A stretch of 64,000 nucleotides of DNA from NCBI RefSeq assembly GCF_016765655.2, contig NZ_CP086106.1, positions 6,222,501-6,286,500 of the forward strand, read 5' to 3'. Position 1 is the first letter of the stretch; every line of letters starts with the position of its first letter. The stretch comes from Skermanella mucosa. Its GTDB lineage: Bacteria > Pseudomonadota > Alphaproteobacteria > Azospirillales > Azospirillaceae. The notes beneath the pieces are model-generated. The model worked only from the letters and a program-made list of their open reading frames with translations, was not told the DNA's origin and made no database searches. Below are positions 41,198 to 49,463 of the stretch, piece after piece. The position numbers and the translations under genes are program-made.

Positions 41198-42184
41198 TCA
41201 GAACCAGTGCTTCACCTTGAGCAGCAGCAGGGTCGCCACCGCCGAGGCGACCATCAGCAGCAGGACCCACAGGAAGGAATGCCCGTCGTGGGTGCCGGGC
41301 AGCCCGGCCACGTTCATGCCGAAGATGCCGGTGACCAGGGTCATGGGCAGGAAGATCAGGGTCACGATCGACAGCCGGAACAGGTTGCGGTTCCCCTCCT
41401 CGGCCAGCTTGGCGTACAGTTCGTCCTGAAGCACCTTGGCGCGGTCCTCGGCGGCGCCCAGGTCCTCGGCGACCGAGGAGAAGCGGTCCACCGCCTCCCG
41501 CAGGTCGTAGGTGTCGTCGGACGACCACCAGCCCGGCGGGTGGCTGAGCAGCCTCGCCAGCGCCTGGCGCTGCGGCAGGAGCTGCCGGCGCAGGCTGACC
41601 GCCTGCCGGCGCAGGGATCCCAGCTGGCTGCGCAGGTCGGCGGAGGAGCCGGCCAGCAGTGCGTCCTCGATCTCGTCCAGGGAATCGGCCATCCCCTCGA
41701 TCACCTTCTGGAAGCTGGCCGCCAGATGGTCGATCAGGGCGCCGATCAGCTCGCCGGTGCTGGCCGGCCGGAACCCGTTCCGGATGTCCAGCCGAAGCTT
41801 GTCCACCGCGGTCAGCGGATGGTTGCGCGAGGTGATCAGCATCGTCCGCGTGAACCAGACATGCAGGGTGCCGATGTCGCCGCTCTGGCCGGAAAAATCA
41901 TGCTGCACGTCGCTCAGCGTGCCGATCAGCCCGTCCTCGCAACGCTCGAACCGGGGACGCACGTCCTCGATCGAGACCAGCACCTCGCGCGCGGTCTCCG
42001 GCAGGTGGCCGCGCTCGGCGATCCAGGTCCGCATCGGCCAGACGGCGATGTTCAGGTGGGCCCAGACGAAGCCGTCCGGCGTGCGCAACAGGTCGGCCAG
42101 CACCGGCAACGACAGCTCCCGCGCCGTGCCGTCCGGGCCGAAGCCGTAAGCGCAGATCAGCCCGTTGGCGAGGGTATCGGTCAT
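41198..42184 (-). CDS. CorA-family divalent cation transporter (ZntB-like)
   Basis: 328 residues. A large cytoplasmic N-terminal domain (WAHLNIAVWPMRTWIAERGH ... IEDVRPRFE) and long helices (QLGSLRRQAVSLRRQLLPQR) lead to two C-terminal membrane helices. The pore signature GMN lies in GIFGMNVAGLPG. The helix pattern and the GxPG after GMN resemble ZntB, a zinc transporter, more than magnesium CorA. It forms a pentamer in the inner membrane. The ion is inferred. Confidence 0.88.
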   Translation of the reverse strand: MTDTLANGLICAYGFGPDGTARELSLPVLADLLRTPDGFVWAHLNIAVWPMRTWIAERGHLPETAREVLVSIEDVRPRFERCEDGLIGTLSDVQHDFSGQSGDIGTLHVWFTRTMLITSRNHPLTAVDKLRLDIRNGFRPASTGELIGALIDHLAASFQKVIEGMADSLDEIEDALLAGSSADLRSQLGSLRRQAVSLRRQLLPQRQALARLLSHPPGWWSSDDTYDLREAVDRFSSVAEDLGAAEDRAKVLQDELYAKLAEEGNRNLFRLSIVTLIFLPMTLVTGIFGMNVAGLPGTHDGHSFLWVLLLMVASAVATLLLLKVKHWF

Positions 42185-42364
42185 GGCACGCGCGCCGCGT
42201 CGGTGGAGGCCGGAGAGGTCGGTTATCTCTTGCCGCAGATGAACGGCGATGGAAACAGATATTCTCGACTCAACCGCTTCCGTCCCTGCGGATCGTCAAT
42301 GCAAGGGATCGGCAGGCCGGAACCGGTGCCGCCCGGAACGGAATGACCCGGGAGTCGCGATCGG

Positions 42365-42751
42365 TCACGCCGCCTGGAAATGACCCAGGCTGAGATCCAG
42401 TTTGACCTGCGAATACGGCACGACGGGCCGGACCGCTCCGCCCGGCTCCTTTCTCAGTTGCACTAGGCCGTAACGCTCCATGGTGTGGAGCGTTCTGGAA
42501 AGGTTGCCGATCTTGCGCCCGGACAGGGCGGCCAGCTCGGTCATGGATCGCGGTTTCGCCTCCGAGATCAGTTCGAGCAACAGCTTGTTCCTGGTGGACA
42601 GAACCTGGGCCAGTGACTCGATGGAGGTGAACCAGATCTTCGGCTCTTCCGCGGTCGTCTTGATATCTCCGCGGACGATCGCGAGTGTCCGCGCCTGGAT
42701 TTCCTCGCGCGAAGCGATCCCGATCCTCAGAACATGCTCTTCATTCTTCAC
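42365..42751 (-). CDS. TumA-like antitoxin, winged-helix DNA-binding protein
   Basis: 128 residues with a central winged helix (SMTELAALSGRKIGNLSRTL, HTMERYGLVQLRKEPGGAVR) after a helical lead that contains IESLAQVLSTRNKLLLELI. The pattern fits the HVO_A0114-type DNA-binding proteins that pair with TumE (DUF6516) toxins. The start is GTG 42751, overlapping the stop of the upstream tumE-like gene by four bases (GTGA). It most likely neutralises that protein and represses the operon. Confidence 0.8.
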   Translation of the reverse strand: MKNEEHVLRIGIASREEIQARTLAIVRGDIKTTAEEPKIWFTSIESLAQVLSTRNKLLLELISEAKPRSMTELAALSGRKIGNLSRTLHTMERYGLVQLRKEPGGAVRPVVPYSQVKLDLSLGHFQAA

Positions 42752-43086
42752 GGCACGCCCTCCTCCTTGAGGATCGCATTGACGTCATTCCAGAAATCTC
42801 CGAGGAGAGATTGGGCATCTGAATAAAGGTAAGATGCCGTTTTCCCGCGCAAATGACGATGATCGAAATTTCCCGGATCCGCTTTCGCGGCGCTCCGCCC
42901 GGTTCGTATCGGATGGGCATTGTCATAGCCCATCATCCGGCTACCATCCGGGTGGTGCAAAGTAAGGCTATAGCTGATGCCGTAAGGCCTTTCCTGGTCT
43001 GGGGGAATGGCTTGGGCGACTATTTTAACCCAATACCCTCCTCCCATTTCCAGGATGGATCCATGCAAATCCAGCAGTCCCTCCAT
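42748..43086 (-). CDS. TumE-like toxin (DUF6516)
   Basis: 112 residues. The body has the TumE layout: GSILEMGGGYWVKIVAQAIP, then GISYSLTLHHPDGSRMMGYD and NAHPI..., then a basic GNFDHRHLRGK and a C-terminal helix (SLLGDFWNDVNAILKEE). The Y-x-N-A-H-x-x-x-x-x-x-x-x-H-x-H segment is typical of the family. Molecular target unknown to me. ATG 43086 is the likely start but has no clear ribosome-binding site. Base composition is a little more AT-rich than its neighbours. Confidence 0.78.
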   Translation of the reverse strand: MEGLLDLHGSILEMGGGYWVKIVAQAIPPDQERPYGISYSLTLHHPDGSRMMGYDNAHPIRTGRSAAKADPGNFDHRHLRGKTASYLYSDAQSLLGDFWNDVNAILKEEGVP

Positions 43087-43296
43087 GCCCGGATCGGTTC
43101 TGCATTCTCCGTCATCTCTCTGAAGGGACTTATGAGGAGATGATAATATGGGCAAACTGCGGCTCCCAGCGAATTCTCAACGACTTTGATGCGAGTCCAA
43201 GTTCGTTGAGTTCCGGGAAAGCATCTCCCTCCATACTAGCGTCTTCATCCTGGATAATCCAAGCGGTTGCCGTTTCCGTGCCGCTCCGAGGACCGT

Positions 43297-43434
43297 TCAG
43301 AACGGAATCCCGACCCGCCAGCGCGTCGGGCTGGCGCTGCCGCCCTTGACCTCCACGTTGGGGGTCGGGACGGCGCAGGCCGCCAGGAGGACGGACAGGG
43401 CCAGGGCGGCCAGGAAGACCCCCAGGCGCGTCAT
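43297..43434 (-). CDS. 45-residue lipoprotein overlapping glnD
   Basis: Starts at ATG 43434, sharing ATGA with the glnD stop codon, and ends at 43297. The product has a lipoprotein signal sequence (MTRLGVFLAALALSVLLAAC) with Cys 20 as lipidation site. A 25-residue mature part follows (AVPTPNVEVKGGSASP then TRWRVGIPF). It should be translated by coupling from glnD. It is too short for a fold; it may be an entericidin-like small lipoprotein. The gap between it and the TumE-like gene (43087-43296) holds nothing else I can support. Confidence 0.7.
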   Translation of the reverse strand: MTRLGVFLAALALSVLLAACAVPTPNVEVKGGSASPTRWRVGIPF

Positions 43435-46295
43435 TCCGCCGCCGATTCGGCCGTGGCCTTGCGCCGGGGAACCGCGGGCTTCTTCTGCCGGGAGCGCGCC
43501 CGGCTGCGCTCCGCCGCGGAGAACCGGCCGCTGTCCGCCTGGGCCTCGGCGATCGGGTCGCTCAGCGCGGTCAGGACCTTCTCGCGGATCTGGGCCAGCT
43601 TGCTCTCGTGCGAGATTTTCAGCCCGAACACGTCCTTCACATAGAACACGTCGATCGCCTTCTCGCCGTAGGTCGAGACCTTGGCCGAGGAGATCTGGAG
43701 GCTGAGGTTGGTCAGCGCCCGGGTCACGTCGTACAGCAGTCCCGGCCGGTCGCGGCCGTTCAGCTCGATCACGGTATGGGTGGTGCTGGCCTTGTTGTCG
43801 ATCAGCACCCGCGGCGGCACCTTGAACACCCGCGTGCGGTTGTTCAGCGTCGGCTTGCGCTTCGCCAGCTCCTGCAGGGGGCGGAGCTGGCCCGACAGGG
43901 TGCGCTCGATCATGACCGCCAGCTTGGCCAGCTTGTCGCCGCTGTCGAACGGCCCGCCGGCGACGTCCTGCACGGAAAAGACGTCCACCGCCATGCCGTT
44001 GGTCATGGTGAAAATCTTGGCGTCCAGGATGGTGGCGCCGGCCAGCGCGAAGGCGCCGGCCAGCCTGGAGAACAGGCCCGGATGGTCATGGGTGTAGATC
44101 GTCACCTCGGTGACCGCCCGGCCGCGGTCGATCCGGGTGTCCACCGTCAGCGGCGCGCCGTCCCGGTCGGCGTTGCGCATCAGCCGGGCGTGGCGGGCGT
44201 GGGTCTCGGGGTCGAAGCTGAGCCAGTAGGCCGGATAGCCGTGGGCCAGGTGGCTCTCGATCTCGGCCTCGCTCCAGTCGCCCAGCAGCCCGCGTAGCGC
44301 CGCCTGGGCGGCGTTGACCCGGCGCTCGCGCCGCTGCGCGCTGACCACGCCGGACATCAGGTCCTCGGCGCGGTGGTACAGCTCGGACAGCAGGGTGGCC
44401 TTCCAGGCGTTCCAGCGGCCGGGGCCGACCGCGCGGATGTCGGCGGTGGTCAGCACCAGCAGAAGCCGCAGCCGTTCCGGCGACTGGACCAGCTCGACGA
44501 AGTCGCGGATGGTCTTCTCGTCCTCCAGGTCGCGCTTGAAGGCGGCGTCCGACATGGTCAGGTGCCAGCGGACCAGCCAGGCGACGGTCTCCGTCTCCTC
44601 GGCACTCAGGCCCAGGCGCGGGCACAGCTTCTCCGCCACCTTGGCGCCCAGCACGCTGTGGTCGCCGCCGCGCCCCTTTGCGATGTCGTGCAGCAGCATG
44701 GCGACGTACAGCGCCCGCCGCGACACCAGCTTGTGGATCACCTCGCTGGCCAGCGGCAGCTCGTCTTTCAGCCCGCCCGACTCGATGTCGTGCAGGATGC
44801 CCAGCGCGAACAGCGTGTGCTCGTCCACGGTGAACACGTGGTACATGTCGTACTGCATCTGGGCGACGATCCGGCCGAAGTCGGGCACGAAGCGGCCCAG
44901 CACGCCGGCCTCGTTCATCCGGCGCAGCGGCACCTCCGGGTCCTTGCGCGAGGTCAGCATCTCCAGGAACAGGCGGTTGGCATCATGGTCGGCCCGCAGC
45001 TTCGGCCCGACCACGCCCAGCGCGCGGGTCAGCGCCCGCAGCGCGTTGGGGTGGATGTCCAGCCCGTTGACCTGGGCCACGTGGAACAGCCGGACCGTGT
45101 CCGCCGGGTTGTCCTTGAACTGCCGGTCGTAGCGCACGTTCAGCCGCTCGCCGTCCAGCAGGAAGCCCTCGATGTCCTTGCGCGCCAGGGCGATGCGCAG
45201 CAGGCTGAAGCGCGGCTGGCGCTTGGCCTCCGCCTCCAGGTTGGCGCAGAAGATGCGGGTCAGGTCGCCGACATCCTTGGCGATCAGGAAATAGTGCTTC
45301 ATGAAGCGCTCGACCCCGATCAGCCCGGCATGGTCCACATAGCCCAGCCGCCGGCTGATGTCGGCCTGCACGTCGAAGGTCAGCCGGTCCTCGCCCCGTC
45401 CGGCCAGGTAGTGCAGGTGGCAGCGCACGGTCAGCAGGAAGTCCTGCGCCTTGGCGAACTTGGCGACCTCCTCCTCCAGCAGGACGCCCTTGTCCAGCAG
45501 CTCGGAGACGTCGTCCACCTGGTAATAGTATTTGGCGATCCAGAACAGGGTCTGGAGGTCGCGGAGCCCCCCCTTGCCCTCCTTGATGTTGGGCTCCAGC
45601 ACGTAGCGGCTGTCGCCCAGCCGGCGGTGGCGGGCGTCGCGTTCGGCCAGCTTGGCCTCGATGAAGGCGGGGCCGGTTCCGGTCGCGATCTCCTTGGTGA
45701 AGCGGCGGCGCAGCTCGGCGAACAGCTTCTCCTCCCCGTGGAGGAAGCGCGACTCGAGCAGGCTGGTCCGGATCGTCACGTCGCCCTTGGCCTGCCGGAT
45801 GCACTCGTCCACCGAGCGGACGGCATGGCCGACCTTCAGCCCCAGGTCCCACAGCATGTAGAGCATGTATTCGAACACCTGCTCCACCCGCGGCGTCCGC
45901 TTGTAGGGCAGCATGAACAGCAGGTCCACGTCCGAGAAGGGCGCCATCTCGCCCCGCCCGTAGCCGCCGATCGCGACCAGCGCGAAATGCTCGCCCGAGG
46001 TCGGGTTGGCGACGGGGAAGATGCTGCCGGCCGTATGTTCGGCCAGCGCCCGGATCACCTGGTCCATCAGGTAGGCGTTCTGGCGCGCGCAGTCGGTGCC
46101 GGTCCCTCCCGCCTCCAGCCGCCGCCGGACCTCGGCGCGGCCGTCGTCCAGCGCCTTGCGCAGCGCCGCCAGGGTATGGGGGCGCAGGGCTGTGCCCGTG
46201 CCGTGCTGTTCGACCAGGGACTGGAGCTCGGCGGCCAGGCGCCGCTTGGAGACGATGGCCCGGCGATCGGGGATGGTTTCGGAAAGGCTCAGCAT
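43431..46295 (-). CDS. glnD: PII uridylyltransferase / uridylyl-removing enzyme
   Basis: 954 residues. GlnD senses glutamine and adds or removes UMP on PII proteins, so it sits on top of nitrogen control including nitrogen fixation in this group. Domains in order are the nucleotidyltransferase with GGYGRGEMAPFSDVDLLFML, a helical region (IKEGKGGLRDLQTLFWIAKY), the HD phosphohydrolase (ALYVAMLLHDIAKGRGGDHS), and two C-terminal ACT domains (EVTIYTHDHPGLFSRLAGAF and IELNGRDRPGLLYDVTRAL). Full family length. It is preceded by 155 bases without a feature and overlaps a tiny lipoprotein gene at its end. Confidence 0.97.
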   Translation of the reverse strand: MLSLSETIPDRRAIVSKRRLAAELQSLVEQHGTGTALRPHTLAALRKALDDGRAEVRRRLEAGGTGTDCARQNAYLMDQVIRALAEHTAGSIFPVANPTSGEHFALVAIGGYGRGEMAPFSDVDLLFMLPYKRTPRVEQVFEYMLYMLWDLGLKVGHAVRSVDECIRQAKGDVTIRTSLLESRFLHGEEKLFAELRRRFTKEIATGTGPAFIEAKLAERDARHRRLGDSRYVLEPNIKEGKGGLRDLQTLFWIAKYYYQVDDVSELLDKGVLLEEEVAKFAKAQDFLLTVRCHLHYLAGRGEDRLTFDVQADISRRLGYVDHAGLIGVERFMKHYFLIAKDVGDLTRIFCANLEAEAKRQPRFSLLRIALARKDIEGFLLDGERLNVRYDRQFKDNPADTVRLFHVAQVNGLDIHPNALRALTRALGVVGPKLRADHDANRLFLEMLTSRKDPEVPLRRMNEAGVLGRFVPDFGRIVAQMQYDMYHVFTVDEHTLFALGILHDIESGGLKDELPLASEVIHKLVSRRALYVAMLLHDIAKGRGGDHSVLGAKVAEKLCPRLGLSAEETETVAWLVRWHLTMSDAAFKRDLEDEKTIRDFVELVQSPERLRLLLVLTTADIRAVGPGRWNAWKATLLSELYHRAEDLMSGVVSAQRRERRVNAAQAALRGLLGDWSEAEIESHLAHGYPAYWLSFDPETHARHARLMRNADRDGAPLTVDTRIDRGRAVTEVTIYTHDHPGLFSRLAGAFALAGATILDAKIFTMTNGMAVDVFSVQDVAGGPFDSGDKLAKLAVMIERTLSGQLRPLQELAKRKPTLNNRTRVFKVPPRVLIDNKASTTHTVIELNGRDRPGLLYDVTRALTNLSLQISSAKVSTYGEKAIDVFYVKDVFGLKISHESKLAQIREKVLTALSDPIAEAQADSGRFSAAERSRARSRQKKPAVPRRKATAESAAE

Positions 46296-46450
46296 GTCGA
46301 TTCAACGCGCTCGCGGTCTGGACGGCACCGTCCGACCGGCTCGTTCCGGCGGGACCACACCCTGTTCACCCGATATATGGGCCATACCGTAAAGAATTTG
46401 ACCCCGCCTTGGCGGCAAGGGTGCCATTCCCGTTCCATTGCCCTGTCCCG

Positions 46451-47295
46451 TCACCCCGCCGCGGCCGCCGCCAGCCTTTCGCCCAGCCCCGCGCGCAGTT
46501 CCTCATGGCCGCATTTCGGGCAGGCGGCGGGGTGGCAGGCGCGGCAATATTCCTTGCCGCAGGCGGGGCAGGGGGCGAGCCCGGGCGGGCCGACCAGGTG
46601 GAGCGCCTCGTCGCACACCAGCCGGGCGTCCGCCGTGCCGTAGGCGAACTCGTCCGGCGTCAGGGCGCCGTCGGCGGGCAGGGCCGACAGGCGTTTGGCC
46701 GCCTCCCGCCGCAACCCGTCATGGTAGTCGTAGAGCCTGCCCGCATCGCGCTCGAAATGCCGCCTCATGCCGCGCACGAACGGCTCGATCAGGGCCTGGA
46801 TGCGCGGCGGCGCCATCCGCTCCAGCCGCTCCGCCAGCATCTCCGCCGGCCAGTCGGCGGGAAGCGCCGTTCCCGGCGGGACCTGCGGCGCCCCTTCCTC
46901 GATCTGTTCCGCCAGCCGCTGCCACAGCCGGCCGAACATCCCGTCCAGCATGCTGCCGTTGGCGAGGTTGAAGCCCAGCCGCAGGACGCTGTCGCGCTTC
47001 TCGTCGGACAGGGCGGTGCAGCGGAAGGTCAGCAGCAGGTAGCGGGTCCAGGCCGGGCTGACCCGGATCAGGCGCCACGTCGCGTTCTCGAGCTGAAGCC
47101 CGTGCTCGACGATCCTTTCCGGGGCGTTCAGCGGCGGCACCTCCGGCGCCGCGACCAGCCGGGCGTGCCGGCCATGCTCGCCGAGCAGCCGGCCTCCGGC
47201 GGGGCCAGCACGTCCAGCCCCTCCGGCTCGACCGGTTCGACCACGGCGCCGGTCTCCTCCAGGAGATCGGCCACGAACCGCTGCAGCTCACCCAT
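46451..47295 (-). pseudogene. Zinc-ribbon protein gene with a frameshift near its 5' end
   Basis: A gene starting at ATG 47295 (MGELQRFVADLLEETGAVVE, then PVEPEGLDVLAPPE) loses frame near 47190-47200. The following codons in the same frame reach a stop, while the next frame continues smoothly (GRLLGEHGRHARLVAAPEVP) into a 229-codon stretch from 47140 to 46451. That long part has helical segments, a W-R-T-R-Y-type motif (WTRYLLLTFRCTALSDEKRD), and a C-terminal double zinc ribbon (CPACGKEYCRACHPAACPKC). Length from 47295 to 46451 is one base short of a multiple of three. Either a one-base deletion has broken the gene, or a sequence error, or the shorter frame from 47140 is the real product. Function unknown. 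Confidence 0.7.
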
Positions 47296-47416
47296 TTCCC
47301 GTCCCCGCCACCCCCCGGAAAATCACCGGCGCGCCGGATTGTCCCTTGCCAGGCGAGGGTGAAGCGGGGACACAGTCAGTTCCTTGCACTCACTAACTAA
47401 TTTCAGAGGAACACCG

Positions 47417-49018
47417 GTGGACGCGAGCGTGGAACCCAGGCATTTCGGCGCGCTTTCCGGCGAGGGCGCGACGCCGGCCGCCCGGCGCACCATCGCTTTT
47501 CTCTGCCTTGCCTACATCCTCGCGACGCTGGCGATCCTGCCGTTCGCCGACAGGCCGGGGCCGGTGCTCCCGGCCATCACGACGACCTTCGGGGCCGGCG
47601 TGATGATCGCGGACCTGTGCACGGCGTTCCTGCTGCTCGCCCAGGTCCGCGCGGCCCGGTCCCGGTCGCTGCTCCTGCTGTCCGCGGCATATCTCTACAG
47701 CGCGGCGATGGCGCTCCTGCATGTCCTCACCTTCACCGGCGCGTGGATCCCGGACCAGCCCCTGATCGGAACCCCCCAGTCGGTCGGATGGCTTTTCATC
47801 GCCTGGGTGCTGGGATTCCCGGCCCTCGTCCTGGCCGCCATGGTCACCGAGGCCCGTTCGGGAGGCGGCGTGATCGCGGCCGACCGGGTGGAGCGGGCGA
47901 TCGCCCTCACCCTGGCCGCGGTCCTGGCGGCCGTCGTCCTGCTGGCGCTGGCCGCCACGACCGGGCAGGGCTGGATACCCCGGCAGATCCAGGGCAACGT
48001 CTTCGCCACCTGGGGCAACGCGGCCCAGTGGACGTCGGTCGCCCTCTCGGCGGCCGCCTTCCTCGTGCTCTGGCGGATCACGCGCGGCCGCAACGTGCTG
48101 TTCGGCTGGCTCGGCCTTGCCCTGGTCGCCTTCGCCGCCTCCAACGCGCTCGCCGTCGCCGGCGGCGCCCGCTACACGATCGGCTGGGACCTGAGCCGGC
48201 TCAGCGGGTTCATCTCGGCCAGCCTGCTGCTCGTGTTCTTCCTCGGCCAGTTCGCCAGGCTCCACCGGTCACTGGCAAGCGCGCTGGTCCGCCTGAGCGA
48301 CGCCAACGAGACGCTCGAACGCCGGGTCGCCGAGCGCACCGCGGAACTCGAGGACACGAACCGGCAGCTGCGCAAGGCGCTGGACGAGCGGAGCCTGCTG
48401 CTGCGCGAGGTCTATCACCGCGTCAAGAACAACCTCCAGGTCATCGACGGCATGATCGCCATCCAGTCGCTGGGCTGGGAGGGTTCCCCGACCGAGGAGC
48501 TCCTGAACGATCTCCGCCGGCGAATCAACGCCCTCGGCCTGGTCCACCAGCAGCTGATGACGTCGGACGATCTGGCGACCTTCGACATCCGCCCCTTTCT
48601 CGAAGAGCTCAGGGGCAACCTGTCGACCCTGGGCGGCGGCGCGCGCCACGGCATCGACATCTCCGTCGAGGCCGACGCCCTGCGGGTGGACCTGGACTTC
48701 GCCATTCCCCTCGGCCTGATCGTGACCGAACTGGTCCAGAACGCCCTGAAGCACGCTTTCCCCGACGGCGGCAGCGACGGCCGCAGGATCCAGGTCGGCC
48801 TCCGGCGCTGCCCCGGGGAGCGGCTGTTGCTGTCCGTCCACGATAACGGCAGGGGCGGAAGCGACGGGCGAAATCATGGAACCATGTCGGCAAGCAAAGG
48901 GTTGGGCCTGAGTATCGTGCAGGCCCTGGTGGTCCAATTGGAGGGTGAAATGGCCGTATCCGGCGCCGACGGACTCAGGGTGGAGGTGCGGATGCCGGCA
49001 CCCGAGGTCGGGCAATGA
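47417..49018 (+). CDS. Membrane histidine kinase, HisKA_2 type
   Basis: 533 residues. Seven or so membrane helices (about 20-280) of MASE4-like character are followed by a short coiled coil (LERRVAERTAELEDTNRQLR). The HisKA_2 dimerisation box has the phospho-acceptor His in LREVYHRVKNNLQVIDGMIA, and the ATPase domain has LIVTELVQNALKHAFPDG, HDNGRG and KGLGLSIVQALV. Kinases of this class often feed general-stress or light/energy pathways through single-domain regulators. The start is GTG 47417 with AGAGGA six bases upstream; TTG 47384 would be the longer option. Overlaps the next gene by four bases. Confidence 0.88.
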   Translation: MDASVEPRHFGALSGEGATPAARRTIAFLCLAYILATLAILPFADRPGPVLPAITTTFGAGVMIADLCTAFLLLAQVRAARSRSLLLLSAAYLYSAAMALLHVLTFTGAWIPDQPLIGTPQSVGWLFIAWVLGFPALVLAAMVTEARSGGGVIAADRVERAIALTLAAVLAAVVLLALAATTGQGWIPRQIQGNVFATWGNAAQWTSVALSAAAFLVLWRITRGRNVLFGWLGLALVAFAASNALAVAGGARYTIGWDLSRLSGFISASLLLVFFLGQFARLHRSLASALVRLSDANETLERRVAERTAELEDTNRQLRKALDERSLLLREVYHRVKNNLQVIDGMIAIQSLGWEGSPTEELLNDLRRRINALGLVHQQLMTSDDLATFDIRPFLEELRGNLSTLGGGARHGIDISVEADALRVDLDFAIPLGLIVTELVQNALKHAFPDGGSDGRRIQVGLRRCPGERLLLSVHDNGRGGSDGRNHGTMSASKGLGLSIVQALVVQLEGEMAVSGADGLRVEVRMPAPEVGQ

Positions 49019-49404
49019 CGGACGGGGGCGGCTGCGTCCTCGTCGTCGACGACGAGCAGATGATCGCAATGAGCCTGACCATCACCCTGCAGTCGATGGG
49101 GCTCCGGGTCTGCGGAACGGCCGCCACCGCCGCCAAGGCCGTCGAGCTGGCCCAGACGCACCGCCCCTCCCTCATCCTGATGGACGTGCGGCTGAAGGGA
49201 AAGACGGACGGCGTGGACGCCGCGATCGAGATCCACCGCCACCGCCCCACGCCGGTCATCTTCATCACCGGATCGCGGGAGCCCGAGACCGTGGAGCGCA
49301 TCCACCGTGACCACCCCGCGGCGCTCCTGTTCAAACCCATCCTCCCCGGCAACCTGAGGGAGGAAGTGGACCGGGTGCTCAACAGGGGCGCCGAGGGTCC
49401 CTGA
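49015..49404 (+). CDS. Single-domain response regulator
   Basis: 129 residues, one receiver domain and no output. The acidic pocket is VLVVDDEQM, the phospho-acceptor Asp is in LILMDVRLKGKTDGVDA, the Thr/Ser switch is in VIFITGS, and the Lys is in LLFKPIL (K-P). It is translated with the kinase gene (ATGA overlap) and is its obvious partner. Without an output domain it would relay phosphate or act by protein contact. Confidence 0.93.
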   Translation: MTDGGGCVLVVDDEQMIAMSLTITLQSMGLRVCGTAATAAKAVELAQTHRPSLILMDVRLKGKTDGVDAAIEIHRHRPTPVIFITGSREPETVERIHRDHPAALLFKPILPGNLREEVDRVLNRGAEGP

Positions 49405-49463
49405 CGCGGCGCGCGGGTCGGGCGGGCAGCGTTCTACGTGGCAAGATCCACATCAACACGTCG

